Origin: Cellulomonas sp. Y8
GTDB taxonomy: Bacteria; Actinomycetota; Actinomycetes; Actinomycetales; Cellulomonadaceae
Direction: 5' to 3'
Assembly (NCBI RefSeq): GCF_008033115.1
Contig: NZ_CP041203.1
Coordinates: forward strand, 1,736,001-1,800,000
DNA: 64,000 nt
Shown here: in pieces, positions 8,004 to 16,236 of the stretch
How positions within the stretch are numbered: position 1 is the first letter of the stretch
Layout of the letters: every line of letters starts with the position of its first letter
Notes under the pieces: model-generated
Databases searched by the model: none
Seen by the model: only the letters and a program-made list of their open reading frames with translations
Told to the model about the DNA's origin: nothing
Position numbers and translations under genes: made by a program

Positions 8004-9028
8004 CCACCACGACACCCGGCCCCGCCGTCATCGAGGAGGGCTGCACGCCGCAGTCCTCGCCTGCCGACCACGCGATGGGCCTGGACGCCGCCACCCAAGT
8101 TGCCGGCACCCTGAAAGCGCTCGGGGACCCGCTGCGCCTGCGGATGCTGTCGCTGATCGCGACGTCCCCGAACGGCGAGGCGTGCGTGTGCGACCTGGCC
8201 ACGGTCGCCGAGGTCTCCCAGCCGACCGTCTCGCACCACCTGAAGCTGCTCAAGGACGTCGGGCTGCTGACGTCCGAGCGCCGCGGGACCTGGGTGTACT
8301 ACCGGGTGCAACCCGCGCTGCGCGGAGCGGTCACCACCCTGCTGGACTCGTTCGCCCCGGTGGCGGCCGAGGCGGCGCACCTGTCCCCCCTGACCGGGCT
8401 GACCGACGCCGAGACCGCGCTCGCGCGGGTCGCGGACCGGCTCGCCGCCGCCTTCCCCGACCGCGACCCCGCCGCAGTGCTGACCGTGGTCCGCGAGTCC
8501 TACACCGGCCTGGCGCGCTCCTCGGCCGTTCGCTCGCACCTGGTGGTCAACACCGAGCGGTTCGCCCGCCAGCGCCTCACCGACGCCGCCCGCGCCCTGG
8601 ACGCCGCGGCGACCGCGCACCGCCCGCAGGTGCTGTTCGTGTGCGTCGCCAACGCCGGGCGGTCCCAGCTCGCCGCAGCCCTCCTGCACCACTACGCCGG
8701 CGACGCCGTCGTCGTCCGCTCGGCGGGTTCCTCGCCCGCCGGCGAGGTGCACCCCGGGGTCCGGCCGCTGCTCGCCGAGCTCGAGGCCGACGCAGAGGCG
8801 TTCCCCAAGCCGCTGACCGACGACGCCGTCCGCGCCGCGGACGTCGTCATCACCATGGGCTGCGGCGACACCTGCCCAATCCTGCCCGGCAAGCGGTACG
8901 AGGACTGGGTCGTCGGCGACCCCGCCCTGGCCTCCGACACCGGCGTGCGCGCCATCCGCGACGAGATCGACCGCCGCGTGCGTGGACTGCTCACCGACCT
9001 GCTGCCCGACCTCCCCCTGCCCGCCTGA
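8000..9028 (+). CDS. ArsR repressor fused to arsenate reductase (ArsR-ArsC)
   Basis: A 342-residue fusion. Residues about 25-115 form an ArsR/SmtB winged helix: the As(III)-binding C62VC64DL and the recognition helix SQPTVSHHLKLL. Residues about 130-200 form a helical segment resembling the three-helix region found N-terminal to some actinobacterial ArsC proteins. Residues 208-342 are a low-molecular-weight phosphatase-type arsenate reductase with the P-loop C215VANAGRS and the later MGCGDTCPILPG cysteine pair. One polypeptide thus joins sensing and arsenate reduction. It overlaps acr3 (ATGA) and precedes a stand-alone arsC by 18 bases. Codon use matches its neighbours, and there is no sign that two genes were joined by error. 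Confidence 0.93.
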   Translation: MTTTTPGPAVIEEGCTPQSSPADHAMGLDAATQVAGTLKALGDPLRLRMLSLIATSPNGEACVCDLATVAEVSQPTVSHHLKLLKDVGLLTSERRGTWVYYRVQPALRGAVTTLLDSFAPVAAEAAHLSPLTGLTDAETALARVADRLAAAFPDRDPAAVLTVVRESYTGLARSSAVRSHLVVNTERFARQRLTDAARALDAAATAHRPQVLFVCVANAGRSQLAAALLHHYAGDAVVVRSAGSSPAGEVHPGVRPLLAELEADAEAFPKPLTDDAVRAADVVITMGCGDTCPILPGKRYEDWVVGDPALASDTGVRAIRDEIDRRVRGLLTDLLPDLPLPA

Positions 9029-9046
9029 CTCCTGAGGAGACCCCCG

Positions 9047-9469
9047 ATGAGCGAGACCACCAAGCCGTCCGCCCTGTTCGTCTGCGTCCACAACGCCGGC
9101 CGCTCCCAGATGGCCGCCGGCTACCTGCGGGCGCTGTCCGGCGGTGCCGTCGAGGTCCGCTCGGCCGGGTCGATGCCCGCCGAGCAGATCAACCCGGTCG
9201 CCGTGGAGGCCATGCTCGAGGAGGGCATCGACATCCGCGCCGAGCGCCCCAAGGTCCTGACGACCGACGCGGTCAAGGCCTCCGACGTCGTCATCACCAT
9301 GGGCTGCGGCGACGCCTGCCCGATCTTCCCCGGCAAGCGGTACGAGGACTGGGCCTTGGCCGACCCCGCCGGGCAGGGCATCGAGTCGGTCCGCCCGATC
9401 CGCGACGAGATCCGCGGCCGCATCCTGACCCTGCTCGCCGAGCTCGGGGTCGAGCCCGTCACCGCCTGA
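9047..9469 (+). CDS. arsC: Arsenate reductase (LMW-phosphatase type)
   Basis: A 140-residue cytoplasmic enzyme that reduces As(V) to As(III) for export by Acr3. It has the P-loop C13VHNAGRS with catalytic Cys13 and Arg19, the MGCGDACPIFPG segment supplying the resolving cysteines, and the ADPAG/YEDWALADP block. GGAG lies 10 bases before the ATG. It is the last gene of the trxB-acr3-arsRC-arsC operon and is about 50% identical by eye to the C-terminal domain of the fused protein, so reduction capacity is duplicated. A strong hairpin follows. Confidence 0.95.
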   Translation: MSETTKPSALFVCVHNAGRSQMAAGYLRALSGGAVEVRSAGSMPAEQINPVAVEAMLEEGIDIRAERPKVLTTDAVKASDVVITMGCGDACPIFPGKRYEDWALADPAGQGIESVRPIRDEIRGRILTLLAELGVEPVTA

Positions 9470-9484
9470 CCAGCGAACGCTCGT

Positions 9485-9516
9485 GAGGGCCGCACCCCGC
9501 CTGGGGTGCGGCCCTC
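9485..9516. terminator. Bidirectional terminator between arsC and arsM units
   Basis: 14-bp perfect stem GAGGGCCGCACCCC / GGGGTGCGGCCCTC with loop GCCT, sitting between two convergent transcription units. Confidence 0.85.
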
Positions 9517-9528
9517 GTGCGTGCTCGG

Positions 9529-9729
9529 TCAGGCCGGGCAGCAGGCCGGCGCCGCGGCCGGGCCGGCGCCGGTGAGGCGCGCCCGCACCCGGTCGGCGAG
9601 CGCGGCCAGGTGCCGGCGGGCGCGCACGACGCAGCCCGGGCAGTCCTGAGCGGCGCGGCGCAGCTCGAGCTCGCGGGCCAGCTCACGGTCCCGCTGCTGG
9701 TGGACGGTCAGGTAGATGTCGGGGTGCAT
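9529..9729 (-). CDS. Small cysteine-containing protein coupled to arsM
   Basis: A 66-residue protein (MHPDIYLTVHQQRDRELARE...) with a central CPGC and a terminal ACCPA. Its ATG overlaps the arsM stop (TGATG), so it is translationally coupled to the arsenite methyltransferase. The vicinal Cys pairs could bind As(III), but this is inference; the family is not one I can name. The N-terminal half is an amphipathic, Glu/Arg-rich helix. Confidence 0.65.
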   Translation of the reverse strand: MHPDIYLTVHQQRDRELARELELRRAAQDCPGCVVRARRHLAALADRVRARLTGAGPAAAPACCPA

Positions 9730-10502
9730 CACGCCTCCTGAGGGGCGGGCTTGCGGGCGCGCACGATCGCGCCGTGCATGCCCTCGGCGACGGGGTGGGT
9801 GAACTCGACCTCGGCGTCGACGAACCCCGCCGCCGCCAGCCCCTGCAGGTACTCGGTGTGCGAGAGCGCCCCGGCGATGCAGCCCACGTACGAGCCGCGC
9901 TCGGCGCGCTGCTCGGGGGTCAGGTGGTCCTCGGCGACCACGTCGGAGATCCCGAACCGCCCGCCGGGCACCAGCACCCGGAACGCCTCGGCCAGCACCG
10001 CCGGCTTGTCCGGCGACAGGTTCACCACGCAGTTGGAGATCACCACGTCCACCGCCGCGTCGTCCAGGGGCAGGTCTTCGATCGTGCCCTTGCGGAACTC
10101 CACGTTGCTCGCCCCGACCTTCGCCGCGTTCGCCCGGGCCAAGTCGAGCATCTCGTCGGTCATGTCGACCCCGTAGGCGAACCCGGACGCGCCGACCCGC
10201 CGCGCGGACAGCAGCACGTCGATCCCGCCGCCCGAGCCCAGGTCCAGCACACGTTCGCCCTCGCGCAGCTCGGCGACCATCAGCGGGTTCCCGCAGCCCA
10301 GCGAGGCCGCCAGCGCCTCGGCCGGCACCGCCGCCGCGTCCTCCGCCCCGTACAGGCCCGCGCCGAACCGCTCGTCGATCACCAGGTCCGTCGGCCCGCA
10401 CCCACCGACCGAGTCCCCACCGCAGCAACCGGCGTCCCCGGCACCCTGCACGGCCGCCAGGGCGTAGCGCGCCCGGACCTGCTCCCGGATGTCCTGTGCC
10501 AT
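9729..10502 (-). CDS. arsM: Arsenite S-adenosylmethionine methyltransferase
   Basis: A 257-residue class I methyltransferase that turns As(III) into methylated species using SAM. It has the SAM-binding VLDLGSGGGIDVLLSA block (about 88-103), a CCGG...GGCG cysteine cluster near the N-terminus (about 26-35), the conserved SNCVVNLSPDK (Cys at about 154) and a later GCIAGAL cysteine, all expected of ArsM. The ATG at 10502 has a GGAGGAG ribosome-binding site. Transcribed divergently from the arsR pseudogene across a 103-bp gap holding two ArsR-type operators, and convergent with the main ars operon. Confidence 0.94.
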   Translation of the reverse strand: MAQDIREQVRARYALAAVQGAGDAGCCGGDSVGGCGPTDLVIDERFGAGLYGAEDAAAVPAEALAASLGCGNPLMVAELREGERVLDLGSGGGIDVLLSARRVGASGFAYGVDMTDEMLDLARANAAKVGASNVEFRKGTIEDLPLDDAAVDVVISNCVVNLSPDKPAVLAEAFRVLVPGGRFGISDVVAEDHLTPEQRAERGSYVGCIAGALSHTEYLQGLAAAGFVDAEVEFTHPVAEGMHGAIVRARKPAPQEA

Positions 10503-10516
10503 CACTCCTCCTTCGC

Positions 10517-10585
10517 ATCGATACCTGTCGATGCCTGGAGCGTGGACCATCCCATCGACGGCTGTCAACATCGACAGGCGTCAAT
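10517..10585. promoter_or_regulatory. Divergent ars promoter region with two ArsR-type operators
   Basis: ATCGA-TACCTG-TCGAT (10517-10532, perfect) and ATCGA-CAGGCG-TCAAT (10570-10585, one mismatch) lie between divergent arsM and arsR. They share the 6-base spacer with the site before trxB (5819-5832). Binding by ArsR is inferred. Confidence 0.5.
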
Positions 10586-10605
10586 GCGTGGCGCATGATG
10601 AGGGC

Positions 10606-10980
10606 ATGGCTCTCGACCTGCTCCCGGTGGCCTCGACCGCGTCCACGGGCTGCTGCAGCCCCGTGACCGGTTCGACGATGAGCGCCGAGGACGCCGAGCG
10701 CACCGCGCGCACGCTGAAGGCGCTGGCCGACCCTGCCCGCCTGCGGCTGCTGTCGATCATCGCCGCCCACGACGGCGGCTAGGCGTGCGTCTGCGACCTC
10801 ACCGAGCCTGTCGGACTGTCCCAGCCGACCGTGTCGCACCACCTCAAGGTGCTTACCGAGGCCGGCTTCGTCACCCGTGAGAGGCGCGGGGTCTGGGCGT
10901 ACTACACGCTCGTCCCGGACGCGGTGCGGGCGCTCACCGCGCACCTCGGCGAGCACGTGCTCGACCGGGCGGGCGAATGA
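10606..10980 (+). pseudogene. arsR: arsR repressor gene interrupted by an in-frame amber codon
   Basis: Codons 1-58 encode the start of an ArsR protein (MALDLLPVAS ... LKALADPARLRLLSII); codon 59 is TAG (10780-10782). The same frame then continues without interruption for another 65 codons with the rest of the domain: ACVCDL metal site, LSQPTVSHHLKVL recognition helix, RERRGVWAYYTL wing. In the intact ArsR domain at 8000-9028 the equivalent codon is GAG (NGEACVCDL), so a single G-to-T change explains the stop. The reading frame ends in an ATGA overlap with the acetyltransferase gene. Either a real loss of the repressor or a base-call error; suppression is unlikely. Confidence 0.85.
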
Positions 10981-11486
10981 CCACCACAGCCACGGGCTTC
11001 ACCGTGGCCCCGATGCGCGGCGAGCACGCCGACGCGGTCCTGGACATCTACAACGCCGGCATCGCGACCGGCACTGCGAACTTTCAGGCCCAGCCGCCGT
11101 CCTGGGACGAGTTCGACGACGACCACCTGGCCGAGCACCGCTTCGTCGCCCTCGACGGTGACACCGTCCTCGGCTGGGTCGCTGCCTCCCCGGTCTCGGG
11201 ACGCTGCGTCTACGCCGGCGTCGTCGAGCACTCGGTCTATGTCGCACCCGAAGCTCGCGGCCGCGGCGTGGGGCGCAACCTGCTAGATCGCCTGCTGGAG
11301 TCAGCCCGAACTGGCGGAATCTGGACCGTCCAGTGCGGCGTCTTCCCGCAGAACGTCGCCAGCCTCGCCCTGCACGGGGCAGCCGGGTTCCGTGTCGTGG
11401 GCACGCGCGAGCGGCTCGGGCGGATGGGACACGGTCCGCATGCCAGCACGTGGCTCGACGTGGTCCTGCTGGAGAAGCGCCTGTAA
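10977..11486 (+). CDS. arsN1: ArsN-type GNAT acetyltransferase (arsinothricin resistance)
   Basis: A 169-residue GNAT enzyme related to phosphinothricin acetyltransferases. Landmarks are IYNAGIATGTANFQ near the N-terminus, the acetyl-CoA binding VAPEARGRGVGRNLLD (about 87-102) and the C-terminal VASLALHGAAGFRVVG block. In ars operons this subgroup (ArsN1) acetylates the organoarsenical antibiotic arsinothricin. Its ATG overlaps the arsR frame (ATGA), so normal expression may depend on translation through the broken arsR gene; polarity from the amber codon could reduce it. Confidence 0.82.
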   Translation: MTTTATGFTVAPMRGEHADAVLDIYNAGIATGTANFQAQPPSWDEFDDDHLAEHRFVALDGDTVLGWVAASPVSGRCVYAGVVEHSVYVAPEARGRGVGRNLLDRLLESARTGGIWTVQCGVFPQNVASLALHGAAGFRVVGTRERLGRMGHGPHASTWLDVVLLEKRL

Positions 11487-11613
11487 GAGAACGAGGCGCC
11501 GATGCGCTGGATCCGAGCCGCCGGTTGCATCACATACAGCATCGATGCATGCACCCTAGAGATGCTGGCCAACCGGTGATCCGGGCCGTGGCTGCCCCCG
11601 GATATCGGTGAGT

Positions 11614-12585
11614 TCAAGCGGTAGTCGGGGGTGGCGAGACCTCCTCCAGATGCAAGTCAGGACGTACCCGGACGAACCGCAGCGGGTGTCGGAAGCTCCT
11701 TCCGGACCAGGCGGTGTCGGCGGACACCTCGATGACGAGCGGGTCGACCAGGGTCAGGGTGATGGGCTCGCGGCCGGCGCCGAACCCGTGCACGGCGGAC
11801 GCCGGCACGACGGCCGGCCACGGGTGGCCGGGGCCGGCCGCCGCGACGAGCTGGCGCGCCAGGTCGCGGCTCGCGATACCGCTGAGCGGGGTGGTACGTC
11901 CGACGATGCGCAGCTCGCCGTCGAGCGGCAGGCCGGCGACGGCGGCCTCCGGCGCGGCGACAGGGCCGATGACGGCGGCGCAGACGACGTCGAGCACCGA
12001 CCGGTGCTTGACCTTGAGCCAGTCGCGGCGGCCGGGCCGGTAGGGCTGGGCGCCGCCCTTGGCGACCAGCCCCTCGACGCCGGCCGCGGCGAGGTCTCGG
12101 AACCAGGCGGCGGCCACGTCGACGTCGCTCGTCGACGGTGAGAGCGTCATCGGCGGCGCCCAGGCGGCGGCGAGCTCGGCGAGCACGGTCCGCCGCTCGT
12201 GGTGTGGCCGGGGCCGCAGGTTGGTCCGGTCGTGCTCGAGGACGTCGAACGCGGCGTAGGAGGCGGGCTGCTCGCGCGCGAGACGCGCGGCGGTGCGCGG
12301 ACTGGCCACGCGCCGCTGCAGCGCGGAGAAGTCCAGCGTCCCGGTGGTGGTCGACCAGACGACGGCCTCGCCGTCGAGGACGGTCCCGACCGGCACCTGG
12401 GCCGCGGCGGCGGCCGCGAGGTCGGGCAGCGCCGCGGTGAGGTCGGTGCCGCGGCGCGAAAGAACCCGCGCGCCGCGCTCGTCGACGACGAGGACCGCCC
12501 GGTACCCGTCCCACTTGGGTTCCCAGGTGGTGCCGCCAGGCAGCGCGGAGGTCTCCGCGATGGTCTCGACGGCGCGCGCGAGCAT
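11614..12585 (-). CDS. ATP-dependent DNA ligase-like protein (paralogue 1)
   Basis: A 323-residue nucleotidyltransferase of the small LigC-like type. Motif I is EPKWDGYR with the AMP-accepting Lys at about 24; FDVLEHD (motif III), VEGLVAKGG (motif IV) and DWLKVKHR (motif V) follow, then an OB-fold-like C-terminus. ATG at 12585 or GTG at 12588 are the only near starts; both give an N-terminus about 11 residues shorter than the paralogues at 35399-36352 and 36436-37401. Probably seals or processes nicked DNA in repair. Two decayed relatives lie at 20702-21190 and 30868-30925, making this the intact copy within the accessory region. Confidence 0.85.
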   Translation of the reverse strand: MLARAVETIAETSALPGGTTWEPKWDGYRAVLVVDERGARVLSRRGTDLTAALPDLAAAAAAQVPVGTVLDGEAVVWSTTTGTLDFSALQRRVASPRTAARLAREQPASYAAFDVLEHDRTNLRPRPHHERRTVLAELAAAWAPPMTLSPSTSDVDVAAAWFRDLAAAGVEGLVAKGGAQPYRPGRRDWLKVKHRSVLDVVCAAVIGPVAAPEAAVAGLPLDGELRIVGRTTPLSGIASRDLARQLVAAAGPGHPWPAVVPASAVHGFGAGREPITLTLVDPLVIEVSADTAWSGRSFRHPLRFVRVRPDLHLEEVSPPPTTA

Positions 12586-12695
12586 CACGTCGCTGGGAAT
12601 CGAGCGCTCGGCTGGGGTGATCGACTCAGGGTGCCGGGCCCGGGCGACGTCCGCGCGGGCGGCTGGTGTCGGCGGGCGGACGTAGGCTCCGGGCC

Positions 12696-12887
12696 GTGAT
12701 CGTGCTCCACGCCCTGGCTGAGACCGTCCCCCCGGACCACACCGGGGTTGACCCGGACCGCCGGACGTCGCAGCTGGAGGGTCGGGGCGAGGACTACGAC
12801 GCGGCGATGGCCGCGCTGCGCGAGCAGGTGCCGGACGGGATGCGTCTGATCTGGGTCCGCCGGCCGGGCGCGGACGACCCCAGTTAG
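12696..12887 (+). CDS. Small hypothetical protein
   Basis: A 63-residue protein starting at GTG (MIVLHALAETVPPDHTG...), divergent from the ligase gene. It is acidic with a C-terminal VPDGMRLIWVRR segment; no membrane helix, no cysteines. It reads like a compact conserved domain rather than random coding, with typical high GC3, but I do not recognise the family. Confidence 0.55.
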   Translation: MIVLHALAETVPPDHTGVDPDRRTSQLEGRGEDYDAAMAALREQVPDGMRLIWVRRPGADDPS

Positions 12888-12966
12888 CTGGGCGGGGCGC
12901 GCCGACGGCATCGGTTCGTGCGGAGGACTTCGTGTCGCAGCGACGGCGATCGGGCATCTCACCAGG

Positions 12967-12999
12967 GAGGCTCCCCGACGCGGTGCGCCGAGGAGCCTC
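12967..12999 (-). terminator. Hairpin at the end of the protease gene
   Basis: GAGGCTCC ... GGAGCCTC, 8-bp arms, with the distal arm overlapping the protease stop codon (12998-13000). Confidence 0.4.
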
Positions 13000-14980
13000 A
13001 GTGGTGAGCGGTGCGGCGTAGGTGCGTCAGGCCCGGGCGTGGGGCTCGTCGGGCGAGGACGGTGGCCGTCCCGCCGGCGAGCAGGAGCACCACCGCGATC
13101 GCGGCGATGAGGGCCGCGGTCTCGGCGCCGGTGCGCGCGAGCATCCCGGTGGGCGCCGCGGCGGCCGGGGTGTCCGGCGCCGCGACGGGGGCGGCGGTGA
13201 CGGTCAGGCCGACGCGGGCGGGGTCGGACGTCGCGCCGTTGATCGTCTGGGTCGCGGTGATCGCGTGCTCGCCGGCGGCGAGCCGCTCGGCCAGCGCGAC
13301 GCTCCACGCGCCCTGCTCGACCTCGGCGGCCAGGGCCGCGGTGTCGTTCACGGCGACCTGGACGCTGGCGCCGTCGATGCCGGTCCCCTCGACGCGGTTG
13401 GGTGCGTCGGCCTCGGCGAACGTCGCGCCGTCGAGGCTGGCGATCGCGGGGGCGACGGGCACGACCTGGAACGTGGTCGTCACCGGGGCTGTCGGGGTGC
13501 CGCTGGTCTGCGCGACGGTCACGGAGTGCACGCCGTAGGACAGGTCGACCGCCACCTGCCAGGTCCCGTCGCCGGCGACCACGATGGTCTCGGTGACAGC
13601 GCCGCTGAGTTCGACGGTCTCGCCGGCGTTGCCGACACCGGTGATCTGCTGCAGCCCGGTGACGACGCGCTCACCCTCGGCGGGGCTGATGATCCCAGTG
13701 GCCGGGACGACGTCGTAGCCGAAGCTCAGCGCCTGGGAGACCGAGTACCCGCTGCGGGCGGTCGCGGTGTAGTTCACCGCGCCGGCCTGGGTGGGGGCGG
13801 TAATCGACCAAGTGCCGGCGCCGCTGACCGGGACGTCGACGGGCGCCCCGCTGCCGCGCTTCACGGACAGCACGGTGCCAGCCGGGGCGGTACCGGTGAT
13901 GGTGGCGCCGGGCAGGATCGTCGAGCCGTCGGCCGGGCCGGTCAGGGCCGGGGCGGCGACCTCGACGGCCACGGTGTACCCGCCGGTGCGGGCCAGCGCG
14001 GTCTGCAGGTCCGCGGCCCACATCACCGGGACCCCGCCGCTGGTACCGCCGCCGGACACCAGGCCGACGGCGGTGGAGCCCTGCAGGACCGCGCCGCCGG
14101 AGTCGCCCTCGGCGGCCGGCACGTCGGTCATGAACCCGGCGACCTCGCGGCCGTCAACGACGGCCCAGCCGTGCCCCATCACGCTGCCGGAGGTGAACCC
14201 CGTCGTGCGGCCGGACTTCACGACGCCCTGGTCGACCTGCGCGCGGCCCACGCCCGTGACCGGGCGGGTGGAGGCCGACAGGTCCGCCACGGTGGTCCAG
14301 TCGGTCACCGCCGGCAGCAGCGTGAGTTCGGAGTTGGCCACGTCGATCACGGACACGTCCGTGCTGGTGAGGTCGCCGTCGGCGCCCGGGGTGTTGCCCG
14401 GCCCGCCGAACTGCGAGAACCCAAACGTGCCGAGCTCGGCCAGCAGCGAGATGTCGTCCCCGCCGCCCGCGTCGTCGTCCGCCGGCACGGTCAGCGCGGC
14501 CTCGGTGAAGTCGCCGTCGTCCGTGCAGTGCCCCGCGGAGATGACCGCGGGCGCGCCGGCAGGGGTGAACCCGGTGAAGCCGACCGAGCACAGCCCGGCG
14601 GCGAACGACAGCGGGTTGTACGCGGCGTACCCGGCGCCGCCGACCACGTCGCTGGAGGCGAGCGCCGTCAGCGGCGCGTCCAGGACGACGACCTCGACGT
14701 TGCCGTGGCCGTCCACGAACTCCTCGGCCTCGTCGACCAGCTCCTCGACCGGCTCGGTGGTCAGCAGCACGACGTTGCCGTCACCGTCCGCCGTCACCGC
14801 CTCGACGCCCTCGAGCCCGAGCAGCGTGCGCGCCTGGGCGCTGAACTGCGGCCCCGACGTCGGCGCCACCGGGTCGGCGTCGTCGGCGAACGCGGCCGTC
14901 CCGGCCAGGCCGGCCAGACCCGCGGTCGCGAGCGACCCTACGGCCAGGCACGCGACCCGGCCCTTCCATCGTGCAGACAA
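12998..14980 (-). CDS. Secreted trypsin-like (S1) protease with wall-sorting signal
   Basis: A 660-residue exported protein. A signal peptide (about 5-33, ending GTAAFADD) and a propeptide-like region precede a chymotrypsin-fold domain: His in VISAGHCTDDG, Asp in TSTDVSVIDV, and Ser in AEGDSGGAVLQG. Three Ig-like repeats follow (about 330-600), then LARTGAE, a hydrophobic helix and a basic tail, a sortase sorting signal of the LAxTG type. It should be a wall-anchored extracellular protease. The start chosen is TTG at 14980, preceded by GAGGAG; no ATG or GTG in frame fits as well. Monocistronic, with a hairpin at its end. Confidence 0.9.
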   Translation of the reverse strand: MSARWKGRVACLAVGSLATAGLAGLAGTAAFADDADPVAPTSGPQFSAQARTLLGLEGVEAVTADGDGNVVLLTTEPVEELVDEAEEFVDGHGNVEVVVLDAPLTALASSDVVGGAGYAAYNPLSFAAGLCSVGFTGFTPAGAPAVISAGHCTDDGDFTEAALTVPADDDAGGGDDISLLAELGTFGFSQFGGPGNTPGADGDLTSTDVSVIDVANSELTLLPAVTDWTTVADLSASTRPVTGVGRAQVDQGVVKSGRTTGFTSGSVMGHGWAVVDGREVAGFMTDVPAAEGDSGGAVLQGSTAVGLVSGGGTSGGVPVMWAADLQTALARTGGYTVAVEVAAPALTGPADGSTILPGATITGTAPAGTVLSVKRGSGAPVDVPVSGAGTWSITAPTQAGAVNYTATARSGYSVSQALSFGYDVVPATGIISPAEGERVVTGLQQITGVGNAGETVELSGAVTETIVVAGDGTWQVAVDLSYGVHSVTVAQTSGTPTAPVTTTFQVVPVAPAIASLDGATFAEADAPNRVEGTGIDGASVQVAVNDTAALAAEVEQGAWSVALAERLAAGEHAITATQTINGATSDPARVGLTVTAAPVAAPDTPAAAAPTGMLARTGAETAALIAAIAVVLLLAGGTATVLARRAPRPGLTHLRRTAHH

Positions 14981-15195
14981 TGCGACTCCTCGTCGTTGAG
15001 CCCCCCGCACCCGTCGACGGCACGCTGATGTACCGCTGACCAGGTAGGACTCATCGACGCTAGCGGCGCCCAACCGACACTCAGGAGCCGGCTAGGTAGC
15101 ACCTACATCTGCGCGCGGGCACGGTGGGGATGCGAGCACCTACGGCCCTGCACCCCTCGCGCGGGGGGTGCCCGGCACGGAGCTACGGTCGCGCC

Positions 15196-15804
15196 GTGTC
15201 GAAGCGCATGCTGGTATCCGTCGTCGACGACCTCGATGGCACCCCCGCGGCCTCGTCCCACGTCCTCGCGCTCGACGATCAGCGCGTGCGACTCGACCTC
15301 AGCGCCGAGAACCTGATGCGGCTGCGCGCGGCGTTGGCGCCGTTCCTGGGCTCGAACGGTCCCAGCCGCGTACGCCCGCCGCGCGCATCCGACCCCCCTC
15401 ACCTCGCGGAGCTGGCCTGGCTCCACGGGGCGCCGCGGCACGGTCGCCTCCCCCGAGCCGTTCTAGAGCGGTGGCGCGACATGCTCGCCCGCGGCGAGTC
15501 CGGCGCGCCTGCGCCCCGCTTCCACCGTCTCGAACTGGACCGCCAGAGCGTGCACCTACCGATGAGCACCGACGACCTCACCGAGCTCCGGGCGAGTCTG
15601 AGTCCGTTCCTCACGGCCGGCATTCCCTCACAGGTCGGCGCAGGGCGCGGGCGGCACCCGGTCTCACTTGCCGACCTGGCGCGGGAGCAGGGGGTCCCGA
15701 TCACCGCCGGCTCGCTCCCTCGCCCGCTGCTCGAGCAATGGCGAGCGCAGGTGATCGGTGCCGCTGTCCACTCCGACCCGGCGGCGCCCAGGGGACACGT
15801 CTGA
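15196..15804 (+). CDS. Tandem Lsr2-like nucleoid-associated protein
   Basis: A 202-residue protein with two copies of an Lsr2-like unit. Copy 1 (about 4-100) has the Lsr2 dimerisation signature VVDDLDGTPA...VRLDLSAENLMRLRAAL, then an AT-hook-type helix region (AELAWLHGAPRHGRLPRAVLERW). Copy 2 (about 110-200) repeats it: HRLELDRQSVHLPMSTDDLTELRASL, then ADLAREQGVPITAGSLPRPLLEQW. In Lsr2 the C-terminal part binds AT-rich, often foreign, DNA. The usual protein is about 110 residues with one unit, so this is a duplicated, diverged form; the RGR hook residues are weakened. GTG at 15196 or ATG at 15208 may be the start. Confidence 0.68.
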   Translation: MSKRMLVSVVDDLDGTPAASSHVLALDDQRVRLDLSAENLMRLRAALAPFLGSNGPSRVRPPRASDPPHLAELAWLHGAPRHGRLPRAVLERWRDMLARGESGAPAPRFHRLELDRQSVHLPMSTDDLTELRASLSPFLTAGIPSQVGAGRGRHPVSLADLAREQGVPITAGSLPRPLLEQWRAQVIGAAVHSDPAAPRGHV

Positions 15805-15926
15805 ACGGATTGTCCTCGTCGAGGCCGCAGTAGTCGAACACGGCCGCGACCACGCCGAAGGCAGGTGCGCGTCGCCGAGCTAGCCGATGGAACGTGGCGC
15901 AGACGCGGCGCCCCGAGCGCGCGTCC

Positions 15927-16128
15927 TCACGAGTCGGAGTCCCAGTGCTCGTCACCAACCGCGTTGTCCGCGTACTCCCGAATCATGTCGTCGACCTGCG
16001 ACCGGTGCTCGGCGTCGAGCTGGTCGTACAACGCATCGATCTCGTCCTCGTCCCCCGTCTCGCCCGAGGATCTCGCCGATCTGCCCCACGATGGTGTCCT
16101 GCTCGTCCCGCGACAGCGGCTCCGGCAT
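15927..16128 (-). pseudogene. Small acidic hypothetical gene with a frameshift
   Basis: From the ATG at 16128 one frame gives MPEPLSRDEQDTIVGQIGEI; shifting by one base near 16055-16075 gives TGDEDEIDALYDQLDAEHRS and a normal stop at 15927. Joined, they make a plausible ~66-residue acidic protein. Each frame alone turns Arg-rich and unlike coding sequence after the shift point. The lesion lies beside a C5 run, so a sequencing slip is possible. Function unknown. Confidence 0.45.
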
Positions 16129-16236
16129 GCGATCTCCGATCGTCGTGATCAGGCGGCACCCAACCTCTGTGCATTCAGGCTAGTGCTCGGTTCCCCGGAT
16201 CTTGTGCTCGACGCCCGTACGCGGACCCGAGCAGCG

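Noticed and set aside
11539..11548. GCATCGATGC palindrome after the ArsN-type gene
   Set aside because: Self-complementary and short, without the 6-base spacer of the other ars operators; not enough to call a site.
13022..15028. 668-codon open frame on the + strand opposite the protease gene
   Set aside because: It is the antisense of a gene with complete protease motifs; composition is Gly/Arg/Asp repetitive and has no domain.
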